Below are positions 58,402-64,000 of a stretch of DNA of 64,000 bases, piece by piece. The stretch's first letter is position 1. The number at the start of each line of letters is the position of its first letter. Both the position numbers and the translations under genes were made by a program. Origin of the DNA: Paracoccus beibuensis (GTDB lineage: Bacteria; Pseudomonadota; Alphaproteobacteria; Rhodobacterales; Rhodobacteraceae); assembly GCF_026162625.1 (NCBI RefSeq), contig NZ_JAOTBD010000007.1, forward strand, positions 85,639-149,638, given 5' to 3'. Below the pieces are notes generated by a model. It saw only the letters and a program-made list of their open reading frames with translations. It had not been told where the DNA came from and did no database searches.

Positions 58402-58974
58402 CTAGAGCCCGTTCGGATGCATGATCGCCCACAACGTCCCCCACAGAACGGTCACGGCGACGGCGGCGATCGACAGGATCGTCGTCATCACCCGGTGCCA
58501 GGACATCCGGCGCGTCGCCTCGGCCCCCGCCTCGGCCAGCGTCAGCCGCCCGTCATGGGCGGCCCGGATGACCGGCATCAAGCGGCGCGCCAAGCGGGCG
58601 CGCATCCAGAAGAGCAGCCAGAACGGCACCAGCAGCAGAACGACCGCCTGCGCCAGCTCAAGCCAGAAGACGAAGCCGAGAATAGCCAGCGACGTCAGCA
58701 GGAAGCTGGTCACGCCAAGGAAGACGGCCCCTTCGCGCGGCCCCAGTTGCCAGCGCGGCAGCACCAGCGACAGCCAGTCCAGAAGCATGATGACGGCCGC
58801 ACCCTCGGGGTCGCCCTTGGCTTGCGCGGCGCGGGCGCGGGCCAGCACCTCGGACGGGACGCCAAGGACGCTGCGACCGGTCGCCGACCACATGCCGATC
58901 AGCGTCAGCCAGTACCAGATCGTCATGAAAGACCGGCTGTCCAGAAGGCCGACCAGGCTGTCGATTTGCGGCAC
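58402..58974 (-). CDS. Conserved membrane protein of unknown function
   Basis: A 190-residue protein with about four transmembrane segments (IWYWLTLIGMWSATG, FLGVTSFLLTSLAILGFVFW, AVVLLLVPFWLLFWMRA and ILSIAAVAVTVLWGTLWAIM). Similar proteins are found near mfd and hemB in Rhodobacteraceae, where they are sometimes labelled a SufBCD component on weak grounds. Nothing in the sequence shows a catalytic site. It lies 40 bp upstream of mfd on the same strand and may be co-transcribed with it. Confidence 0.75.
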   Translation of the reverse strand: MPQIDSLVGLLDSRSFMTIWYWLTLIGMWSATGRSVLGVPSEVLARARAAQAKGDPEGAAVIMLLDWLSLVLPRWQLGPREGAVFLGVTSFLLTSLAILGFVFWLELAQAVVLLLVPFWLLFWMRARLARRLMPVIRAAHDGRLTLAEAGAEATRRMSWHRVMTTILSIAAVAVTVLWGTLWAIMHPNGL

Positions 58975-59066
58975 GGGCGGTTCCTTGTCCTTGGCTGCGC
59001 GCGACCTTAGAACGGGTTTCGACCAAGGAAAAGCGTCCGCTCGTTCCCATTTGACAGGAGGCCCGC

Positions 59067-60062
59067 ATGGCCAACCCGATCATTGCCCCGTTTCCGGCCA
59101 CCCGCCTGCGCCGCCTGCGCCGAAATGCCAACATTCGCGCCATGGTGTCGGAGCGGAACCTGACGCCCGCGAACCTGATCTGGCCGATCTTCGTGACCGA
59201 GGTTGCGGGTGCCGAAGGCGAGATCGTGTCCATGCCGGGCGTCGAGCGGCTGACGCTGGACGGTGCGCGTCGCGCGGCCGAACGCGCGGCGCGGCTGAAC
59301 ATCCCGGCCATCTGCATCTTTCCCCATTCCGATCAGGCCAGCCGGACCGAAGGCTGCGAACGCGCCTGGGACCCCGACAATATCGGCAACCTTGCGATCC
59401 GCGCCGTCAAGGAAACCGTGCCGGACCTGGTGGTGATGACGGACATCGCGCTGGACCCCTATAACGCCAACGGCCATGACGGCCTTGTTCGCGACGGAGA
59501 GATCCTGAACGATGAAACCGTCGAGGCGCTGGTCCGAATGGCGCTGGTCCAGGCCGAATGCGGCGCCGACATCCTTGGGCCGTCGGACATGATGGACGGG
59601 CGCATCGCCGCACTGCGTGGCGCGCTGGAGCGGGAGGGCCACAAGCATGTGGCCATCCTGTCCTATGCGGCCAAGTTCGCATCCGCCTTCTATGGCCCCT
59701 TCCGCGACGCGGTGGGTGCCTCGGGGCGGCTGGTCGGCGACAAGAACACCTACCAGATCAATCCCGCCAACCGCGGAGAGGCGATCCGCTGCGTGGCCCG
59801 CGACCTGGCCGAGGGCGCGGACATGGTGATGGTCAAGCCCGGCATGCCCTACCTGGACATCTGTCGCGCCGTGAAGGACGAATTCGGCGCGCCGACCTTC
59901 GCCTACCAGGTCAGCGGCGAATACGCGATGATCGAGGGCGCGATCCGCAACGGCTGGCTGTCGCGCGACGCGATGGTCGAAAGCCTGCTGGGGTTCCGCC
60001 GGGCAGGCTGCGACGGCGTCCTGAGCTATTTCGCGCCCACCGTGTCCGAGATGCTGGCGTGA
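59067..60062 (+). CDS. hemB: Delta-aminolevulinic acid dehydratase
   Basis: A 331-residue porphobilinogen synthase. The two active-site lysines are in LSYAAKFASAFYGPFRDAVG (about residue 203) and MVMVKPGMPYLDI (about residue 256). Where zinc-type enzymes have three cysteines, this one reads MTDIALDPYNANGHDG, so it is of the zinc-free type found in Rhodobacter and rhizobia. ATG 59067 follows AGGAGG. It makes porphobilinogen for haem, bacteriochlorophyll and cobalamin. Confidence 0.96.
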   Translation: MANPIIAPFPATRLRRLRRNANIRAMVSERNLTPANLIWPIFVTEVAGAEGEIVSMPGVERLTLDGARRAAERAARLNIPAICIFPHSDQASRTEGCERAWDPDNIGNLAIRAVKETVPDLVVMTDIALDPYNANGHDGLVRDGEILNDETVEALVRMALVQAECGADILGPSDMMDGRIAALRGALEREGHKHVAILSYAAKFASAFYGPFRDAVGASGRLVGDKNTYQINPANRGEAIRCVARDLAEGADMVMVKPGMPYLDICRAVKDEFGAPTFAYQVSGEYAMIEGAIRNGWLSRDAMVESLLGFRRAGCDGVLSYFAPTVSEMLA

Positions 60063-60132
60063 CGGGCGCGGCTGGCGTATCGTCCGCCCCAAAGGGCCGC
60101 CACGAGCCCGGATCACCGACACGAGGCGACAG

Positions 60133-60759
60133 ATGAGCACGTTCAACACCCTATCCCGCCGCCGCCTTCTGGCCACCGGCGGCGCCGCGCTGCTGGCGGC
60201 GGGCTGCACCAATGCCGTCGGCAGCAATGCCGCCGCACAACTGGATGCCCGCGTCGACCAGACGCACCAGTACTTGGTCACCAACTATCCCGCAGCCGAG
60301 CCGATGTTGCAGAACGCGCGCGGCGTTCTCTACATGCCGCTGATGACCGAGGCCGCGCTTGGGGTGGGCGGCGCCTATGGCCAGGGCGCGCTTCGGATCG
60401 GCGGGCAGACGGTCGACTATTATTCTGCCACCCGCGCGACCGTGGGGTTCCAGGCCGGTGCGCAGCAATACGCCCATGTGCTGATTTTCCAGACCGACCA
60501 GTCGCTGGCGGCATTCCGTGCGGCACCGGGCTGGGTCGCCGGCGCCGGTGCCTTCTATGCCTTGCCCGATGGCGGCATGGCGGTGGGCGCGGACACGTTC
60601 TCGGCGCAGTTCCCGGTGGTGGCGATGATCTTCGGCCAGTCCGGCCTGATCGCCGGCGCGTCCATCGAGGGCACCAAGTACACCCGGATCATCCCGTCGG
60701 CACTGCCCGAACTGCGCTTTGGCAATCTCGGCCTGCCGCCGCTCGGAATGCCGGGCTAG
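60133..60759 (+). CDS. SYLF/YSC84-domain lipoprotein
   Basis: A 208-residue exported protein. The N-terminus SRRRLLATGGAALLAAGC combines a twin-arginine motif with a lipobox (Cys near residue 25), so it is probably a Tat-exported lipoprotein. The mature part fits the SYLF lipid-binding domain: ARGVLYMPLMTEAALGVGGA, GGQTVDYYSATRATVGFQAG and ALPDGGMAVGADTFSAQFPV. In eukaryotes SYLF proteins bind phosphoinositides. The bacterial role is unclear. It follows hemB by 70 bp in the same direction. Confidence 0.85.
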   Translation: MSTFNTLSRRRLLATGGAALLAAGCTNAVGSNAAAQLDARVDQTHQYLVTNYPAAEPMLQNARGVLYMPLMTEAALGVGGAYGQGALRIGGQTVDYYSATRATVGFQAGAQQYAHVLIFQTDQSLAAFRAAPGWVAGAGAFYALPDGGMAVGADTFSAQFPVVAMIFGQSGLIAGASIEGTKYTRIIPSALPELRFGNLGLPPLGMPG

Positions 60760-60804
60760 ATCCCCGGCCGCTTCAACCCGCCGAAGAACTGCGCGAAGCA
60801 GAAA

Positions 60805-61449
60805 TCACGCCGAGGTCAGGTGCCGCAGCCCATGGGTGACGTCGGCCCTGACCGCCAGTCGCAGCGCGGGTTCGTCGCCCGCACGCAGGGCCGCCAGGAT
60901 CATCCGGTGGTGGCGCGGCGGCTCGTTGCGCCTGACGCGCCCATAGAGCGCGCGCATCGTCGGCCCCAGCTGCAGCCAGATCGTTTCCAGCATCGCCAGC
61001 ATCGCCGGGGCCTGCGCCCGCAGATACAGCATCCGGTGGAAATCCAGGTTGCAGCGGATATAGCCCACGGCGTCGTGACGCTCGACCGCATCGGCGATGC
61101 GGCCGTTCATCGTCGCAAGCCGGTCGATCAGCGCAAAATGTGCCCGTGGAAGCGCACGGCTGGCCAGTTCGGGCTCGATCAGTGCACGAAGGGAGGCAAG
61201 CTCCTCGATCCGTTCGTCCGAAAGCGCCGGCGTCGCGACCCGACCAGAGCCGGAGAGAGTCAAAGCCCCTTCGGCGACGAGGCGCCGCACCGCCTCGCGC
61301 GCGGGCGTCATCGACAGGTGGTGGTCGCGGGCGATCCCGCGCAGGGTCAGCGCCTTGCCGGGAGGAAGCTCTCCCAGCATGATCTGGCTGCGAAGCGTGC
61401 GGTAGAGCCGCTCATGCGCGGCAAGATCGGTGGGGCGTGCGGCGGTCAT
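60805..61449 (-). CDS. GntR-family transcriptional regulator, FCD type
   Basis: A 214-residue regulator. The winged helix-turn-helix shows GKALTLRGIARDHHLSMTPA and REAVRRLVAEGALTLSGSGR at about residues 30-70. The helical FCD ligand domain covers about 80-205 (ASLRALIEPELASRALPRAH, then VGYIRCNLDFHRMLYLRA with metal-site residues). Regulators of this group usually control catabolism of an organic acid or sugar acid. The neighbours do not suggest a target. Confidence 0.9.
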   Translation of the reverse strand: MTAARPTDLAAHERLYRTLRSQIMLGELPPGKALTLRGIARDHHLSMTPAREAVRRLVAEGALTLSGSGRVATPALSDERIEELASLRALIEPELASRALPRAHFALIDRLATMNGRIADAVERHDAVGYIRCNLDFHRMLYLRAQAPAMLAMLETIWLQLGPTMRALYGRVRRNEPPRHHRMILAALRAGDEPALRLAVRADVTHGLRHLTSA

Positions 61450-61480
61450 CGGCCAGATGTGATCACGAAACGACGCGGCG

Positions 61481-62176
61481 TCAATCCGAGAATCGCCACA
61501 GCATCAACTCTCCGCCACGGGCCTTCAGCCAAGCCCGGTGCGGGGCATGACCGGGCATCAGCGACTCGACCGCGGCCCAGAAGCGCGGCGAGTGATCCAT
61601 GTGCGCCAGGTGCGCGACCTCATGGGCGGCGACATATTCCAGCACCGCGGGTGGCGCCATCGCAAGACGCCAGGAATACATCAGGCGGCCGTCATGGGTG
61701 CAGCTGCCCCACCGCGACCGCGTGTCGCGCAAGGCGATGGCGCGATAGGGGCGCTGCAGCCGCGCGCTCAGCCGGTCGCTGGCGGCGCGCAACCTGACAA
61801 GTGCAACGGTCTTCAGCCAGGCGGCGACGACCGGTCCCGCGGGCCGGTTGTGGGGAACCAGCAGGGCATGCCCGTCGACCGTCGGGCGGCGCACCTGTGC
61901 CGGCGTGACGATCAGATCCTGCCCCTCGACCGGCACCCGCACCCCGGCTGCCACGATCTGCCGCGGCGGGATACGCGCCACCGCCTGTTGCAGCCAGGAC
62001 AGGCGCGACTCGGCAAAGGCCTGCCCCTCGGTCACCGGAACGTGGGCCGGCAGCGTCAGCACCACGCCAGAGCCGTCACGGGGCACGCGCAGCGTCATCC
62101 GCCGTGCCCGTCCGGTGCGTCGCAACCGCACCGCCAGACCGTCCTGAAGGATAATCCGCTGATCGCCGCTTGCCAT
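61481..62176 (-). CDS. YgjP-type (M48-like, DUF45) metallopeptidase
   Basis: A 231-residue protein of the YgjP family. The zinc-binding motif AAHEVAHLAHMDHSPRFW (HExxH with a third His) is at about 182-199. RLRRTGRARRMTLRVPRDGS is the N-terminal RRLR-type strand and SRWGSCTHDGRLMYSWRLAM is the conserved middle segment. E. coli YgjP has been linked to DNA metabolism, but the substrate is not established. ATG 62176 could overlap a shared control region with the divergent TIGR02300 gene. Confidence 0.88.
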   Translation of the reverse strand: MASGDQRIILQDGLAVRLRRTGRARRMTLRVPRDGSGVVLTLPAHVPVTEGQAFAESRLSWLQQAVARIPPRQIVAAGVRVPVEGQDLIVTPAQVRRPTVDGHALLVPHNRPAGPVVAAWLKTVALVRLRAASDRLSARLQRPYRAIALRDTRSRWGSCTHDGRLMYSWRLAMAPPAVLEYVAAHEVAHLAHMDHSPRFWAAVESLMPGHAPHRAWLKARGGELMLWRFSD

Positions 62177-62274
62177 GCCCGCCCCGGCCTGCCAGATAAA
62201 GCCTTTGACACCCCTTGGCCACTGTGGCAGGGGGTCGCCCGATTTCCCCCTAATCGCGGCTGAAGGAGAATACC

Positions 62275-62592
62275 ATGCCCAAAGAGGAATGGGGCACCAA
62301 ACGCCTGTGCCCGCACTGCGCCACCCGGTTCTACGACCTCAAGGCGGACCCGATGACCTGCCCGGCCTGCGGCAACCAGTTCACGCTCGACAGCCTGACC
62401 GATGGCCGTGGCAAGACGCTGGTCAGCGAGAAGACCTCGCCGCGCAACCGGAACGACGATCTGACGGATGAAGAGGAAGATATCGCCGATGATTCCGGCG
62501 ACATCGACGACGATCTTCTCGAAGAGGACGACGACGACGGCGACGTGTCGCTGGACGACATCGCGGATGTCGCCGACGACGAAGAAGAGTGA
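62275..62592 (+). CDS. TIGR02300 family protein with acidic C-terminal tail
   Basis: A 105-residue protein restricted to alphaproteobacteria. Residues 1-45 hold the family signature: GTKRLCPHCATRFYDLKADP and MTCPACGNQF, with four Cys that probably bind zinc (CPHC and CPAC knuckles). Residues 60-105 are almost all Asp and Glu (DLTDEEEDIADDSGDIDDDL). The function is unknown. The acidic tail may bind basic partners or RNA polymerase, which is speculation. ATG 62275 follows AAGGAG. Confidence 0.9.
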   Translation: MPKEEWGTKRLCPHCATRFYDLKADPMTCPACGNQFTLDSLTDGRGKTLVSEKTSPRNRNDDLTDEEEDIADDSGDIDDDLLEEDDDDGDVSLDDIADVADDEEE

Positions 62593-62599
62593 TCTGCAG

Positions 62600-62636
62600 G
62601 GGCCGCGCCGTTGAAGCGCGGCCCTCTTTTCGTTTC
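62600..62636 (+). terminator. Intrinsic terminator after the TIGR02300 gene
   Basis: A 9-bp stem, GGGCCGCGC at 62600-62608 with GCGCGGCCC at 62616-62624 and a 7-base loop, is followed by TCTTTTCGTTT. It begins eight bases after the stop codon. Confidence 0.85.
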
Positions 62637-62813
62637 CGATCCCCGCCCACATTTATATCCGCGGCAACCGGAATGCCGGCGATGCCGTATTACGCGGAGA
62701 AATCGTGGCTTGGTCTGATCGTCCAAGGCCGATCCTTGTCCAAGCCGGCAACGCGGAAAAAGCCGGCTCTGCTGACCGCCAGAAGAAAAGTCCAGCTTCG
62801 GCATTTTTTCCGC

Positions 62814-62842
62814 TTGCAGCCCCCGCGGATGGCCCATATAGA
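62814..62842 (+). promoter_or_regulatory. Sigma-70 type promoter of the tRNA-Ala gene
   Basis: TTGCAG at 62814-62819 and TATAGA at 62837-62842 are separated by 17 bp. They lie about 43 bp before the mature tRNA 5' end, which leaves a short leader for RNase P to remove. Confidence 0.6.
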
Positions 62843-62884
62843 CCCTACACGCAGCGGCGTACAGACGCTCTGCAGACCTCCGGT

Positions 62885-62960
<76 letters not shown>

Positions 62961-63094
62961 TTAATCACTTTGTTCGTGAGATATTCGCGTTAGGCAGTAG
63001 TTCCTGCCTAGCTGCCTGGGTCATTCTGCCTGGATTTCCGACGAGCCAGAGGCCAGCCCCTCGAATGTTCGCAGAAAGGCATTCCGGCCCCCGC

Positions 63095-63253
63095 TCAGGC
63101 CTGCGACACCTTGATCAGGCCCAGCTTTACGACCTCCGGGTAGCTGAGTTGGTCGTGCCCCGGCAGGGTCAGCAGGATTTGCCCGCTGTCATGGTGCTTC
63201 CGATGGGGAAGACCCGCCGCCTTGATGCCATCCGTGACAGACGCGGGTGGATC
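63095..63253 (-). pseudogene. Unrecognised gene fragment (3' end only)
   Basis: About 52 codons with alphaproteobacterial codon use end at a TGA at 63095-63097. The translation includes VTDGIKAAGLPHRKHHDSG, QILLTLPGHDQLSYPEVVKL and GLIKVSQA. An in-frame TGA closes the frame upstream at about 63254, and no ATG, GTG or TTG start is suitable. It looks like the tail of a real gene whose front was removed. I do not recognise the family. Confidence 0.4.
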
Positions 63254-63327
63254 ACGTCACGCGATTGCGTGAAATGCTGCCAGCCCACGCATAGAGCCCT
63301 CAGGATATCCGAGATCATCTGGGGACG

Positions 63328-63358
63328 CCTGAGGGTTGCCCTCAGGTGGCATTTTTTT
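63328..63358 (+). terminator. Rho-independent terminator downstream of tRNA-Ala
   Basis: CCTGAGGG at 63328-63335 pairs with CCCTCAGG at 63339-63346 around TTG. The stem is followed by TGGCA and seven T (63352-63358). It is a strong plus-strand terminator, 370 bp beyond the tRNA, with no gene to serve between. It may have belonged to a lost gene. Confidence 0.75.
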
Positions 63359-63392
63359 GATCAACTCCATGATCAACCACGGAGGAGGTAGT

Positions 63393-63432
63393 AACCTAGC
63401 AGGAACCTTAAGGTAACCTTTGATGGGGAACC
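63393..63432. repeat. Cluster of AACC direct repeats
   Basis: The segment contains TAACCT (63392), GAACCT (63403), TAACCT (63413) and GAACCT (63428) in the same orientation, spaced 11, 10 and 15 bases, with a related CAACCA at 63374. The near-helical spacing resembles protein-binding iterons, though the number is small. Confidence 0.4.
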
Positions 63433-63509
63433 TAGGAGAACTACGCCCTTTCAGCGGATTGCGCGGCCCTGGCGGTGCCGGTTCTTTGGATGTCCTTCAA
63501 CGATCCCGC

Positions 63510-63809
63510 TGAATAGCCCCATGTTTCGTGGACGCCTTCTTCGCTCATTTTGCGGCAAGGAGGCCATGATGGGCACAGGCAATGTCACGGACGAGTTCAA
63601 GCGCAATGCGGTCGCGCAGAGCACGGACGGGAGCTATCCGGTCAACGAGGTCTCGGACCGGCTCGGTGTAGGCACGCACTCGCTCTACGCGTGGAAGCGG
63701 AAGTTCGCGAAGGCGGCTTCGCGCGACAGCGGGAAGGACGCCGAGATCCGGCGGCTGAAGCGCGGCTTGGTCCGAGTATCGAGGGAACGTGACATCCTCA
63801 AAGAAGCCA
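63510..63809 (+). mobile_element. IS3-family element, left end, interrupted
   Basis: The left end appears to start near 63510 with TGAATAGCCCCATGTTTCGT, the pattern of IS3-family inverted repeats that end in a GTGGAC-type block. It is followed by orfA at 63569. The element is cut near 63810 by an IS30-family element. The right part, if it survives, is beyond the window. Confidence 0.7.
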
Positions 63810-63844
63810 TCGGTGGGTTCAACCTGTCAGCGCAACATCTTTGA
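63569..63844 (+). pseudogene. IS3-family transposase orfA, disrupted at its 3' end
   Basis: From ATG 63569 (ATG 63566 also possible, AAGGAGG just upstream) the frame gives VTDEFKRNAVAQS, a helix-turn-helix with VSDRLGVGTHSLYAWKRKFA, and a leucine-zipper-like end RRLKRGLVRVSRERDILKEA. Intact relatives continue ILKKATAYFA and then shift into orfB. Here the last codons (IGGFNLSAQHL) derive from the inserted IS30-family end, so the protein is truncated and orfB is cut off. Confidence 0.8.
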
Positions 63845-64000
63845 TCCGAGATGTTCTGGAGGGACCCGCGATGGGACGGACCGGTCGCCCGGGCTTGTCG
63901 CATGATCAGAAGACCGAACTTTGGCGCCGTTGGAAGGCCGGGGGAGACGCTGAGTGGTATCGAGCGGGCTTTGGGCAGGCATGCCGCTTCGGTGTTTGGC
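63810..64000 (+). mobile_element. IS30-family element, left end (continues beyond window)
   Basis: The left inverted repeat lies around 63814-63838 (GGTTCAACCTGTCAGCGCAA and following CATC), which closely resembles IS30 ends. A transposase start follows at 63871. The element sits inside the orfA of the IS3-family element. Only its first 190 bases are in view. Confidence 0.7.
63871..64000 (+). pseudogene. IS30-family transposase, 5' part with frameshift
   Basis: From ATG 63871 the frame reads MGRTGRPGLSHDQKTELWRR and then WKAG, the standard N-terminus of this IS30 group. After a run of five G (63940-63944) the frame degenerates. Removing one G restores ETLSGIERALGRHAASVFG, the expected helix-turn-helix continuation. 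So there is an apparent one-base insertion in a G run. It may be a true mutation, an assembly or sequencing indel, or less likely a programmed shift. Confidence 0.65.

Larger units (their letters stand above)
62961..63509. other. Disturbed region between tRNA-Ala and the IS3 element
   Basis: No complete gene lies in these 549 bases. The region holds a gene tail on the minus strand (63095-63253), a strong terminator (63328-63358) and a cluster of AACC repeats (63393-63432), each listed separately. The start of the region is lower in GC than the surrounding genes. It may be the debris of an element once inserted at the tRNA, but I found no duplicate of the tRNA 3' end that would mark an att site. 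Confidence 0.45.

Overview
This 64 kb window is chromosomal DNA from a high-GC alphaproteobacterium of the Rhodobacterales. I infer Paracoccus or a close relative from the protein families and gene order: an atpHAGDC operon with no F0 genes beside it, an H-type lectin gene behind atpC, a coiled-coil gene (zauP-like) in front of zapA, metal-independent type HemB, a TIGR02300 gene beside tRNA-Ala, and glcD-glcE-glcF. Protein-level calls rest on reading translations, not on a database search.

Layout. 0-4.4 kb: the 3' part of an iron-siderophore uptake locus (two FecCD-type permeases, an ATPase, a TonB-dependent receptor). 4.4-10.3 kb: a decayed, gene-poor zone with a broken glyoxalase-like (VOC) and glutathione S-transferase pair, their intact divergent HxlR regulator, a metallophosphoesterase, a deleted IS21 element and an IS1182-like scrap. 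10.3-13.6 kb: dnaX-ybaB-recR and a convergent small heat-shock gene. 13.7-17.5 kb: glycolate oxidase genes glcDEF. 17.6-24.2 kb: membrane proteins, two exporters or importers, an esterase, a lipoprotein, zapA with its coiled-coil partner, and a BCCT betaine-type carrier. 24.4-33.2 kb: a Ktr potassium uptake pair, hisB-hisH, a class IV aminotransferase, adenine deaminase, cmk with an FAD oxidoreductase, and a LuxR-type regulator. 33.4-41.3 kb: rpsB-tsf, eda with an MFS gene, xseA, purD, prs. 41.4-49.9 kb: a DsbA-like isomerase with a hydrolase, the lectin gene, the F1 ATP synthase operon, and a methyltransferase divergent from gloB. 50.1-62.6 kb: clpA, mfd-pabB-pabC, hemB, a SYLF lipoprotein, a GntR regulator, a YgjP-type peptidase and the TIGR02300 gene. 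62.9-64 kb: tRNA-Ala(GGC) followed by a disturbed region in which an IS30-family element has landed inside an IS3-family orfA.

Most of the window is housekeeping. I did not find a CRISPR array, prophage, secretion system or defence island. The parts that repay a second look are the 4.4-10.3 kb decay zone, the tRNA-Ala-adjacent insertion nest, the zauP-zapA pair, a class IV aminotransferase that appears to lack its catalytic lysine, the LuxR solo facing an oxidoreductase gene, the lectin gene behind the ATP synthase operon, and a strong hairpin between rpsB and tsf.
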